Assembly (NCBI GenBank): GCA_963669155.1
Contig: OZ022576.1
Span: 33,985,842 to 34,049,841 of the forward strand
Reading direction: 5' to 3'
Source of the DNA: Arbacia lixula
Taxonomy: Eukaryota; Echinodermata; Echinoidea; Arbacioida; Arbaciidae
Length of the DNA: 64,000 nt
The position numbers and the translations under genes are program-made. Shown here piece by piece: positions 25,281 to 36,823 of the stretch. Numbering within the stretch: position 1 is the first letter of the stretch; each line of letters begins with the position of its first letter. The notes under the pieces were generated by a model that was given only the letters and a program-made list of their open reading frames with translations, was not told the DNA's origin and made no database searches.

Positions 25281-25797
25281 AGGTGCGTCTTCATTAGCCC
25301 GATCAGACGAAATAGCGAGCTATTTTTCTGATCCGGGGAACTAGCCTGAAGTTGCAATCGCGTCTTCATTAGCTCGAAACTCGGGATACGTAAGCTCGAG
25401 CTCGGGTTGCATAAATTATCCCGAGTTTCGCACATACCAGCAGTGTGCGACAGGAATAGGCCATGACCGCATGGCTTCGGTTGTGAGCTCGCATTCACAC
25501 ACGTGTAAAAACCTATTACGTAAACAATGCCTCGTGGGCGCTGATGCATGCCGGGATCGAGAAATTTTCAGGCTAATGAAGACGCTCCGAACTAGCTCGA
25601 GCTATTTCGCGAACTAGCTCGAGCTAGCTCCATCTAGCCCAAGATTTCTTGGGAAATTTTCTCGACCAAATAGCTCGCTATTTTGCCTGATCTGGCTAAT
25701 GAAGACGCAAATAGCTAGCTATTTCGTGATCTGGCTTGCTAACCCGATCAGAACAAGCTCGCTATTTTGCCCAGCTCGAGCTAATGAAGACGCCCCT
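25281..25797. mobile_element. Foldback element with five copies of a 14-mer (about 517 bp)
   Basis: GCGTCTTCATTAGC occurs at 25285 and 25360. Its reverse complement GCTAATGAAGACGC occurs at 25572, 25695 and 25780. The outermost copies form terminal inverted repeats, and the inner ones make nested inverted repeats. Segments between them repeat degenerate AATAGCGAGCTATTT and GAACTAGCTCGAGC units. There is no ORF of note. A diverged inverted relative lies at 48226. Confidence 0.8.
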
Positions 25798-27204
25798 CTT
25801 GTTTGACCTAGCAGTATCCTGGCTGCCCTCAGGAATATTTGACACATCAACAACTTTCTGACAGAAACCATATTGGCCAGTGACCATGTAATTGCTACAG
25901 TGATGATCAAATTACTACTGTGACTTTAGGTACAAGACAATGTGTACCTGTCTTTATGAATATATGCTTAATGTATATAATTTGAATTGCTCTATTCATA
26001 ATCTTGATCCTTCATGAACTTTGACCTCATCATGAAATTCATAACAGTGGTCATTAATTGAATGTGTAAAGACTACATGATCCATAATCAATGGAGTACC
26101 AGCCATTCTGTCACTATGAATACCATGGCAGATTCTTGTTTAATTTCAGGATTTAAAGGTTTTACATGATATCCACAAATAGTTGTAGCTTATGTGACAG
26201 GGTGCACATTTTATTACTCAATGTGTTCCACAATTTCCTGTCATTTCAACCATAAAAAGTATAAATAAACTTGAATCACATAAAGAAATCTCCAAGGACA
26301 GGGATGATTGTGTTGCCCGCTGCACATGAATGGCGGAGAGAGAAAACAGGTTTTGTGATTTTGAGCAGGAAATCTATTTTGTGGTGTGAACATTGACTGA
26401 ACAACTTCCCTTTCTTCCTTTTCAACTTCCCTCTCCAATAGTCATGTTATGTTTTGGTTGAAGTGCACTGTTCCTAAATTTTCAGACATTGCAAAACTTC
26501 TACTTTTAGAATAATGTCATCAAAGAATATTTTTGATTGACAATGTTGTTTGTTAGTGTGGAATTCAGTGCATTTAGAAATAATAATGTATTTATAAGTT
26601 GTTTTGCATATTTCTCAGACATATCCGTCACTTTGAAGGAAAAATGATTATAATGCACTTTTCCAAATGTTAATGACTCAGATGAATTTATTGAATAATT
26701 TTCTATGGATTATGCCTGATTAAACGTCAGTCTACCTGTCATAATGCAAAGGGAAAAAAATGAAAAGATAGCTACTGAAAGAGATTACAAGAACCATAGT
26801 TTCTGGTTGCACGGTTTGGTGATGGTGGGTGATGTTAATGTGCCCTAGCTATCCGCAGACTCCCTGCAGACCATTGAGCGTGAGGCATGAGCAAGATCAA
26901 GGTATGTGGCCAATTTGAAGCTTTCTAAAGATCGTATCCACCGGCCACAGGTATGTCAATCCTCCTCCTCCTCCTCCTTCTCCTCCTGGCAAGGTGCTTT
27001 CAGAGTTTTTGTGAGTGTTTGGTTTTGGAGTCTCTTTCGTTTGGATGACTCATGCCTGTGGTAGTGGGTAGACATGAAAGGAAGGGACTGTGTTGATGTT
27101 TACAAGCTGTCATGCGTGCTTTCAAACAATAACAGAGAAACCAGAAAGCCATATAAAAGCTGAGGGAAAAAGTTCAAAGAGAGGTTAAGGCAAAGAGAAA
27201 GAGA

Positions 27205-27210
27205 GGGAGG

Positions 27211-27285
<75 letters not shown>
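27205..27285 (+). repeat. (GA)n microsatellite
   Basis: A nearly pure GA run of about 80 bp, preceded by GGGA units. Confidence 0.95.
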
Positions 27286-27288
<3 letters not shown>

Positions 27289-29251
27289 AAATAAATAAAG
27301 AGGGTCCAAGGTTTAAAGGAATTCTAAAGAAGGAATAGTCTTCCAAATGATTTGGACAGTCGAGTCAAAAGTTAACATTATATTTGCGTAGAAATATTAG
27401 GGGAAGGGCATTTTAAAGAATGAGACTTATATCAAATCTGGTTCCATTTTGTGTACAGTTCAGTGAAGGTAATGAAAATAGAAACCAGGAAGGAGACTTT
27501 GAGGTAAAGGACAAGAAAAAATAGATACAAAGCCCAGTACAGGTAGACTTTGTGATCTGAGAGTAAATATGTCAAGATCACCGGGGTTTTTATGTCATAA
27601 AAATGTCTAATATTAGAGATATGTCTTAGCACAAAAAGTAGGCATATTGATTGTGGGGGAAATGTGACTAAAAACATTTTTTTTTTGTTAAATTATTGGA
27701 AATTTATCAGGCTTGTTATTGGCCTGTTGAAAGAAAATATTTCCTGGACACAATATGTGTTAATGTTTTATTAAAAGAATATTTGAATGTTTCATTTTTA
27801 ATTATTTTATAAATTGATAGATGTGATCCAATAACCAATGAGAGCTATTTCCTTGGGGGAAGCAAAAATAAACATTCATAATAGATCAAGTTAGAGAAAC
27901 AGTTTGCCTCTCATGAAACCAGTAGAAAATCTGTAAGGGGAGAATGACATGTATTTAAATTCCCAAAATGTTCTCTTTCACAGAGGATATTTTGCCGCAA
28001 TGTTCTCTCTTGAGGTTTTAGTGATACATACCAGCGTCGCAGTGAGAAAAAAAACATACCCTAAATATAGAAAAAAAGGGGGGAGAAATCTTTCACTTTT
28101 CTAGAAGCATTAGACCTTGCTGTAAAATTGCTTAATTTTTGCCAAAGCACCGCATGTTGATAAAGTCACATGTATGTTTGCCAAGGTCCCCCAAATCAGC
28201 AGGGAGACTGGGTTTGGAGTGAAAGTGATACGGCTCCAAACAATGGATCTAATCATTACTTCTTTGAGTCCTGAAAAACACCCCCCTGACACGCAATCTC
28301 CCATTTCTTTGAGGGCCAAGAAAGAGAGGAAAAAAGTAGGATTGTTCTGTGTGCTTGGTTATTAATTCCCCTTCTCTGTCTGATCAAAATGTGTGCAAAT
28401 CCATTAGACTTCAAATTACATCCTTATGGGAAACTTGTTTTCTTGTCTGGGGAATTTCATGAGCTCGAAAGTACAGTAGTGGTTGGAACTTGCTACTTGA
28501 TGTGTCCATCAAGCTTAGAGGGAGGGGAAAAAGTGGGCAAGCGTCGCTACCTATTGTTTGACTGTCAGCATTATTGATGTGTCCTGCTGAGTTGTCGATC
28601 GTTCGTCCGTGTTCCGTCAGAACATTTCTATTTTCTGTAAGGTAAAACTGGAGATGTAACATTATTTGCTGTTGGGCAATTGTTAAGTACATGGATTCAA
28701 GCTCACAATGCTAATCCCATGTTCAGTATCCTGTGTGAAACCATTTTTGAATGTGCACTTTGCTTTGATGTTAAGCTTTGATGTCTCGCTAAAAGAACCT
28801 CATGACAAGTATTCACAAACGTCTGTACATTTTGGGTAAAGGGGTAAGTGTAACTGAATTTGAGACCATTTAAGCAGTATTGGACAATGATAGAATGCCT
28901 TCAAATCCTTAACTCTTTGTGCGTTCACCTGTGAACCCCCTGTGCGTTGCATTAATTTGAGTGTGCGCATATTCCAATGAACTCTTGTCGGAGTAGTAGT
29001 TTTCAAGGGCTATAACTTTTTATTAGATTGTCGTGAGGAAAAATAGTGTACATATAAAATATAGAGAATTTCATGGGCTTTCCACCCATATGTATTTCGT
29101 ATGGCAGTTGAGGAGCTACTGTATCACAGGGCTTTACTTGTGCGGAACATTTGAAAAAAAAATGTCAATGTTTTCAGTAGTGCTAATGTAAATGGTATGT
29201 TGGACTCTTCATTTGCTGTAAATTGCAGGAGATTATTACAGTTATTTTGCT

Positions 29252-29608
29252 AAGACCATGACCTTTCTATTGATGTCAAAATCAATAAGTTTTGAAAAGA
29301 AGAAAGTTCGATGCAGGAAGTGCATAGAAAAGCCTATATGGCCAAGAATTTGGCTTGATTAGGACTCTAGGAGCTCTTTGTGTTGTAATACAAAGAGATC
29401 GCCTACAATGCGTACATGTACACGCACCTTCCAAGACCATGACCTTTCTATTGATATCAAAATCGATAAGTTTTGAAAAGAAGAAAGTTCGATACAGGAT
29501 GTGCATAGAAAAGCCTGTATGGCCAAGAATTTGGCTTGGTTAGGACTCTAGGAGCTCTTTGTGTTGTAATACAAAGAGATCTCCTACAATGCGTACATGT
29601 ACACATGT
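29252..29608 (+). repeat. Tandem duplication, about 181-bp unit, two copies
   Basis: The copies start AAGACCATGACCTTTCTATT at 29252 and 29433 and share the order ATCGATAAGTTTTGAAAAG, GCCAAGAATTTGGCTTG and CTACAATGCGTACATGTACA with few changes. High identity implies a recent duplication. No protein is recognised in either copy. Confidence 0.9.
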
Positions 29609-29940
29609 ACCCACATAATCACAGTACAATAACAAGGAACTTGTGTGATTTTCTTCTGTACTGTACAGGATGGAAAAATACCGAAACAAAATTATCAAAA
29701 TTCTCCGCAATCTTCTATGTAACCCTATGCTGCAACGCGAACGAGCGGAAAGCCTATTACAGTGACGATCGCGAGCAATAGTACCGAACAGTGGTACGGT
29801 TCGCAGTACGCACATATTTCCATTTCCATTCACCTACGTGTGTTGTGTGCAAAATTGCGAACGAAACGTGTCCACGGTTGTGCATTGATGCGAACGAAAC
29901 GTACAGAGAGTTAAACTAGGAAACTGTTTCAGTGTCAGTT

Positions 29941-29965
29941 CAGAGAGAGAGAGAGAGAGAGAGAT
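29941..29965 (+). repeat. (GA)n microsatellite
   Basis: A short pure GA run. Confidence 0.9.
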
Positions 29966-30209
29966 TAAAATTATTGAAAGATCACTGGGCCACAGGGCAT
30001 AAATGGGGGAATATTAGGGGGCATTTTACTATCATTTCCCCTGGGTTACATTTTACTTCCTGCTCTCAAAGTGAAGATACATGTACTCAGTCCTTTTTGT
30101 GTCAGACCCTCTAATGTGATATCTCATTTCTCTGGATCCTAAGTTGCCACATTACGAGAAAACATGCTTTTAAGGTAATTAATGCTACTATACCAGAAAT
30201 CTCTAGCTC

Positions 30210-30251
30210 AGAGCTGAACTGAGCTGAACAGAGCTGAACAGAGCTGAACAC
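30210..30251 (+). repeat. 10-bp tandem repeat (GAGCTGAACA)n
   Basis: Four copies of GAGCTGAACA or GAGCTGAACT in a row. Confidence 0.85.
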
Positions 30252-30584
30252 ATATGTGTGTAGTGTACACAGGTATCATATGGAATCCGTTCCCTCAATC
30301 TATCCCTTCCCCCACTGGAATCTCATGAGGGGTGTGTCCTCGCCCCCCACTCCAGCTCCACCACCACCACCCACACACCCCTACACCCAGCCCAGCCAGG
30401 CAGCCAGCCAGCCAAGTTCATGTGAGATGGGTGGGAATGATTCCAAGCTTGCTACCTTAATCAGTGCAGTCATAACATGCCCCCATGTTGACCCCCGTAA
30501 TGGTTTCTGGTCTGGGGGAACAGATAAGCAAAGCAGCAGCTTGGAGACCTCCAAAGGCTTTTGGCACCGTGCCCTACCTCTCCT

Positions 30585-30591
30585 CTCCCTC

Positions 30592-30651
<60 letters not shown>
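30585..30651 (+). repeat. (CT)n microsatellite
   Basis: A CT run on the + strand. It is one of only two pyrimidine-oriented blocks of this class in the window. Confidence 0.95.
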
Positions 30652-30652
<1 letters not shown>

Positions 30653-31840
30653 CATACCTGCCTCCCAAGTCACTTGCATCATCTGTGGTACCTGTATAAC
30701 CCAGAGTTCTTAGAGATACCCCTATCCCCAGACACAGACATAGCGTCAATAATGGCCTTTCTATACAAATATCATAACTTTGAAGTACATATGCTTGTAC
30801 TTATTATGCTGATTATCGATTAGGGAGATGGAGTGAAAACTGATCTGGATGATTAAACTTGCCTTTCTGTGTGTAGGATGTGACCTGGTTTTGCCCTCTT
30901 TATGTCGGCACTACCAACCAACGGACCAACCAACCAAACAACCAAGCAACCCACATGTCGGGTGATTTGCATCCACATCTGGTCATGTGACAGTCAGTGT
31001 GGTCGGACAAGGATGAGGACTGGGAAGATCATCGAGTTGTCACAGCGCATCAGCTGTCATCAGTAGCGGTTTTCTTTCAATTCAATGTTCGATGTGAAGA
31101 GGGGAAAGCCAGAAGGAATTTTCTGAGCGATGCGTCTGCGGCATCTGAAAAAGGGAGAGCAGCAGTGTTGGTGCTGACCCGCACAGCCCATACCGCAATC
31201 TCATTGGCACCCCCCTTCCCCCCCCCCCACCCCCTTCCATGACCCCCAAGACTTCAACTCAACCTGATTCTTCAAAATGAAGTAAGACTTTATTTTGACC
31301 ACCATTACATTCTAACTTCTATCTTATAGATGTACTCATAGACTTTTATTTTCACAACATTTCCTAGAGTGATTTCCTTTTTTCACCCGTAGGCTATTTC
31401 ATGAGGATCCCTTCCTAGCTTTTGTCTTTGTCCTGCTCTGTTTCCCCTCAACTTGCCTGAAGTAGACTGAAGACAAATCAAATACAAAGCTCATGACCCT
31501 CTTTATCCTGACCCAAATTGAAAACAAGAATTGTATCGTGACCCAAAAAGGGAAAGCTCGTCCAAATGGCTGGTCTTTTGAAGCAAAAACTGTTTCTGGA
31601 AGATTCCACATGACATGAATCTACTGTACTGCATGGAAAGCCAGGAGGCTAAATCTTCTTCCAGCTCCTCTGTAGGGAGGGATTCTCTCTGGTATGAAAT
31701 TAGAAATATGGCCGACTTGCTCATTTATGGGATATGTAGGTTATGGCCATAGTCCATCCAGCCGTCCGTCCGTCCGGAGGGCCGAGCTGAGATAAACATG
31801 TTGGCCTGAGGGGCAGACTAATGACCCAGCGGTGATGAGG

Positions 31841-32062
31841 GAAGGTAAAGACGCCCCGCCCCTACAATGGTTGGTATCCCGGCTATGTCATCTATGTAAC
31901 TCGGCCGCTCCTACATGTCACCAGCAGTCTCAACATCGGCTTGATTCCCGCGTCACCCTCTTTCGTGTCCGGCCAGCGAGGCATTCCGCCCATCGCGTCG
32001 TAACGAGGACGGCCGTCGTTAAACCTTTCAGAGCCATAGGTGCACGGCGCGTGCGATAAGTC
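31841..32062. other. CpG-dense intronic segment
   Basis: By eye this 220-bp segment holds roughly 25 CpG dinucleotides in otherwise CpG-poor, AT-rich intron. I found no clear inverted ends. It could be a regulatory element or an old insertion; the frame at 31832-32059 has no recognisable motif. Confidence 0.4.
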
Positions 32063-33055
32063 AAGGAGCTTTCTCTAGCGTGGGTACCGAGAGGGTTCAT
32101 TATAGACAGATCATCTTGGTTGGTCGCTTAATGTTTCCATGCTGGTTCACTTATGTTGGGTTGAAGATGTGGTCCTATGTGAACAGTCTGTAAGCACCCC
32201 CAGCTTGCAAATGTTGTGATTGATTACCACCCAAGGTTAATCAGTTGTAAGTCTCTGATCGCTGCTGCTAATTGGCTGACATCCAGCTATGTACCCAGTA
32301 CCCATTTATGAAATGGATACTTATGATTGCTTATTTCATCTGATCTGGCATCTATTCAATAAGATAAAATCAATTTGATTTAAAATGTGCATATAATAAC
32401 AGGTCAATAGGATGTCTGAAATCTTGTGATGAAGGGGAATATTGAAATTATAAATACTTAATCCAAAATGCCGTATATTTGGAAGGGGGTTTTCTAGTGA
32501 GTGGAATAAATTTACCCAATTAATCCCCTTCAAAAGTTGTCCTTCTATTTCAATGTACATATAGTACGTTCTTTCACAACTCTACATCTGTATTTCTTAA
32601 CAAGTTTTTATTTGAAATTCTATACATCTAAGAGCACATTCTTTCAAGACTGTCCGGTCTTTCATGTTCATTTCTACAAAGCACAAATGTTGCATTTCCT
32701 CATCATAATTGGGAGTTCAGATTTGGTTAGTAATTTATGCCATCATTTAGGCATCCATTTCCTCAACTTCCTCAAATATCTCTGTCATTTTAAGAATTAC
32801 TTTCATGAAATTCTGATGTTCATTACAAGTACTGGTCCCTGTAGAATGTTCCATGATGCGTGATTATACATGCACTGATTGTATTTGACATTCTTCATTC
32901 ATTCATTCATCCATCTACTATTCTCCCGTCTCATTGAGATATTCCTGTGAGTAATCTGATCTGATATCTCATTACACTGCCCCTTTCTCTGGTAATCCAC
33001 GACCCCTTGCGTCGTTCTGAGTGAAGCTCATGGCGCCATGCTCCCTCCTCTTCGT

Positions 33056-33303
33056 CAAGCCTTTCACATGTGTCGTAGATGTTGCCTAGAATCGTGATCC
33101 TGCACAGTGTTTATATGATCAGGTGTGAAAGAGTCTCTGTAATGAAATCCCACATAGTGTGATTAGTGGGCTCAATCTCTTATTCAAGCCTTTCACACGT
33201 GTCATATATGTTGCATGGAATCGTGACTCCATACAATGTTTATATGATCATGTGTGAAAGAGACTCTAACAAAATTCCACAAATAGTGATTATTGGGCTC
33301 AAA
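33056..33303 (+). repeat. Tandem duplication, about 129-bp unit, two copies
   Basis: Copies start CAAGCCTTTCACATGTGTC (33056) and CAAGCCTTTCACACGTGTC (33185). Both continue with AATCGTGA, TGTTTATATGATCA, GTGTGAAAGAG and GGGCTCAA. They are moderately diverged. Confidence 0.85.
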
Positions 33304-36170
33304 CAGTGGAAGTTTTGAATCATCAATTCAATTTGGGGTAGAATGGTTCTAAGGAATCATCTTACCTGACAAATTTTAACTTTGTTTAATTGGCCTTTCA
33401 CTCTAGATGACCTCTTGAAATGTGTGTGGACAAAATGTATCTGTTTGTCTATCATACCGGGGTCAATTATAGGTATCATCCACCCATTCGTCAATACCTC
33501 CATCTGATTGTCTGCAAGTAATTACTAATTGGTTGGAATGTGAATTGGCCTCATAATTATTGATATGCAAGAAAACTAGGCTACGTCTGTCCGTGTGTAA
33601 TCTAACGCTTGTTCACACTGCGTGCCTTATGAAAAAATACTAGTGAATGGAGTCAGAGTGGCCATGACTCCTGGAAGCACTCTGAACATAATCAGAGCTA
33701 TGTCTGGTCAAGGCTGGACACTCACACAACTGGTCACTTGATGCGTGAGTGGGGAATGACGATTGGAATGTATTCTATGCAATGTATGAATCGCGTCTGA
33801 ATGGGCCCAGCTTCCTGCCTTGTTAGCAGCATGTTCTCATGTTGCAACATGGATGACCTGGGGGGGATTTAAGGAGAAGGAGCTTCAGCGATCCTCCCAA
33901 GGATCATGAAGGAAGATTCTCTCAGACTTCTCCTCAGCTGCAATCTTAGAAGATCCGATGTCAAAAGATACCCCCCGCAAGCATCTCGTCTTCTGTAAGG
34001 TAATGGAATCCCGCTCATCCCCACTGTTAACCCCCTCCATGCTATTGATGCATTTTTGAACCGGTAATACACACAAACCCCATAGATCAGTACTTCGTCT
34101 GGGATGTACAGGGTTACCTCGAGTAGAGCAATCGCGAGATGAAAACTCCTCCTCATCGATAGCAGTTGTCATGAAGAGTCTAATCCTGTCTAAGACGAAG
34201 TCATGTGACTGAATCATGTGCAGTGTGGGGGAGCCCTATTGTTAAACATCACGCATGCACGCGCACGCACGCACGGGTGGGTATTTACAGGCGAGACATA
34301 TCTGTCAATGTTGACATAGCGACATTGATGACAGAGCAAAGAGCTACTTCTTATGTGGGGTCTCAGAGTCCCTGGAGATGGATGTGAGTGATCTGGGTTT
34401 GATTTGTTTGATTACTTGCCAGCCAATCATAATCACCATCTCCATTACTTCTTCTACAAACCACAGAGTTTTCTAGCATACATGAGATACTTAATTCAAT
34501 AAAGGTGAGCTCTGTGTTGAGCCCAAATGTTGAGTTTAGAATCCGCAATTATATCAGTTCCGGGGTAGGCTACTAACATAGTAAGTGTATATTTCCCTGT
34601 GCTTAGGATTCTGGGCTGTAAAAATACCATGCCACCCAAAATGAAGTAAATTTATTGTTTGCAATCTTTTAAATCTGCCGGAAAAAGTAATGTAGAAGAC
34701 ATGGGTTTTAAGATGGATAGCAGTGAAAATGCTGTTCATGCATGTGTTTTCAATTCCCCAGTTAGACGTTCAAGGACACTTCTCAGAAATTAAATTAGTA
34801 ATTTGATAATGCCTCTTTAAGAATTGGACTGTATGTTTTCAGCCAATTACTCATACTTTCTTTCTTTGTTGTAGGCCTTCTTTTGAGGCAGACATAATTT
34901 GGCCCATTTTTTACTCATTTGATTATTAGTGGTCCGGCTTGGTTAATTTGACATTTTGACACAATCAGTCATCATTATCATACTGCAAAAACACATATCG
35001 AATTTCGCACTAGCCATACATGTATGCCATGGAATAATTCCGATAATGGTTGTGATCTGTTTTTCCTATATCATCCAAAATTATCAAATGCAACAAACAG
35101 AATTGGGGATATTCTCTGACAAGCTATCACAGGCTGACAAATAAGAATAGATTTGCGGGCTGCCATTTTGTGACAAATTGTAGATCTAATCAGATTGTCC
35201 CAAGTGATGCTGATAACAGTGTTGCTAATAATGGCGTGCATTCACCAGCGGTGGCTGGGCTAAGTACCTGCACTGTAAGCCTGAGTTGACTGACCCCTGT
35301 TTGAAATGGAGACAGGCAATTCCTGGCTTACCATCATTCAGTGGGAGACATGGTCCCCCCACAAATGGGTCTAGACTGTAGGGCCATTGATGCCTGATGA
35401 ATGGTGCTAGCCCAGGTCCAGTCAAGGATACACGCCTCATTATCATGCTTCTGGCCTCCAATCAAATGACAGTTGGGACTACCCTGGACTAGTCTACATT
35501 TCAGGCACCATTTGTAATTTATTACCCCCATATGTACTTTTGATAAGAAATTAATATGACAAAGGATTATGAATGGGTGATAATGCATTACATATTGGGA
35601 AAATAGTGTGATTTGAACCTACCAGTTAAGGCGTAACTCAAGGCCATATTCAGCAGTAGTCTGCATGTTTTGTAGATATTGAGGAGAATGAAGGGGATAT
35701 TATCTAGGATGGTGGAGATTATTAACGATAGTCTGCATATTCCAAAGACCTAACACTCCTGATGTGAGGCTACCCTGGATGGTTATTCTACGGAAATTGT
35801 AAATCGCCAATGTGTTTTATGATACTTCCCTTTATTTTGACATCTTGCAAAACGACAGTGAGTAAATGGGGACTGCAAAATGTAGCACTACTTAAAAGGT
35901 AGGTGAGTACTTTTTATAAAAGTCTAGAACTCAACATTGATGAGCATTTTATTTTAACGCTTAACATTTTTGAAATCTCACAGTTATAACTTCACAAATC
36001 TTTTCAGGAAAAGTGAAAAAATTTGTTTGAAACACTCCGTTTTATAGCGATCATAATCATAGCATACATTAATGTATTGTACTGATAGTATACATTAATG
36101 TACCACACTGAACTGGCCAGTGAGTTAATGTTGAGCTGGATAGCTGTGATGTACGCTGTTGCAGTCTGAG

Positions 36171-36595
36171 GGCGTGTTTATCAACTCTTTTTCGGGTAGA
36201 ATTAAGGTTTCCAAACGCGTATAAATTTTTTAAAATGCGTTTAAACGATTTGATAAACACAAAGGTGTTTTGATTAGGGGGTTTGGAAAGCTGTTTTGAA
36301 ACACGCAAATTTGTACGATCCTAAACGCGTTTAAAGAAGCGAGATAAACGCAAAGCTGTTTTGAAACGCGTTTAAACCACATGTTTTTGGTGACAAGGCT
36401 GGTTTTCGACTTGGGCGATCGAGTTGATAAACGCACTGTTTTTTAAATGCGTTTGGAAACGCGTTTGGAAACGCGCTTGGAAACGCGTTCGTAAAGGCCT
36501 TTGGAGTTGATAAACGCACTATTTTTTTAAACGCGTTTGGAAAGACCTTTGGAAACGCGTTTAAAATCCTGAAAAGTTGATAAACACGGCCTTAG
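36171..36595. mobile_element. Foldback element with GTGTTTATCAACT ends (about 425 bp)
   Basis: The left end GGCGTGTTTATCAACT and right end AGTTGATAAACACGGCC are inverted repeats. The interior is built of degenerate units around AACGCGTTTGGAAACGCG and GTTGATAAACGCA. No coding capacity; minus-strand frames with Phe/Ala/Pro repeats come from the satellite-like interior. Confidence 0.75.
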
Positions 36596-36798
36596 TTTCT
36601 CAGCTGCAGGAGCGGTTAGGTTGTGGATGACCTGTCAAAACCCATTAAAGATTGTCCGTCCCTTTTGCAAGCTTAAATTTTGAAATCGTCTATCACGATC
36701 GTAAATTGAAGAAAGTGTGATTCAAGACCATTTCTAAGAATATAGCATGTTGAAGCTTTCTGTATATGTAAAAAATTCAGCCGTTAAATTTCAAACCG

Positions 36799-36823
36799 AC
36801 TTTTTTCGTACTACGAAAAAAGT
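36799..36823. repeat. Perfect 25-bp palindrome
   Basis: ACTTTTTTCGTA and its exact reverse complement flank a single C. It lies about 200 bp beyond the 36171 element. Confidence 0.85.

Noticed and set aside
33869..34217. Two overlapping minus-strand frames (95 and 110 codons) in more balanced sequence
   Set aside because: Neither resembles a known family, and they overlap in different frames. A decayed or lineage-specific exon cannot be excluded.
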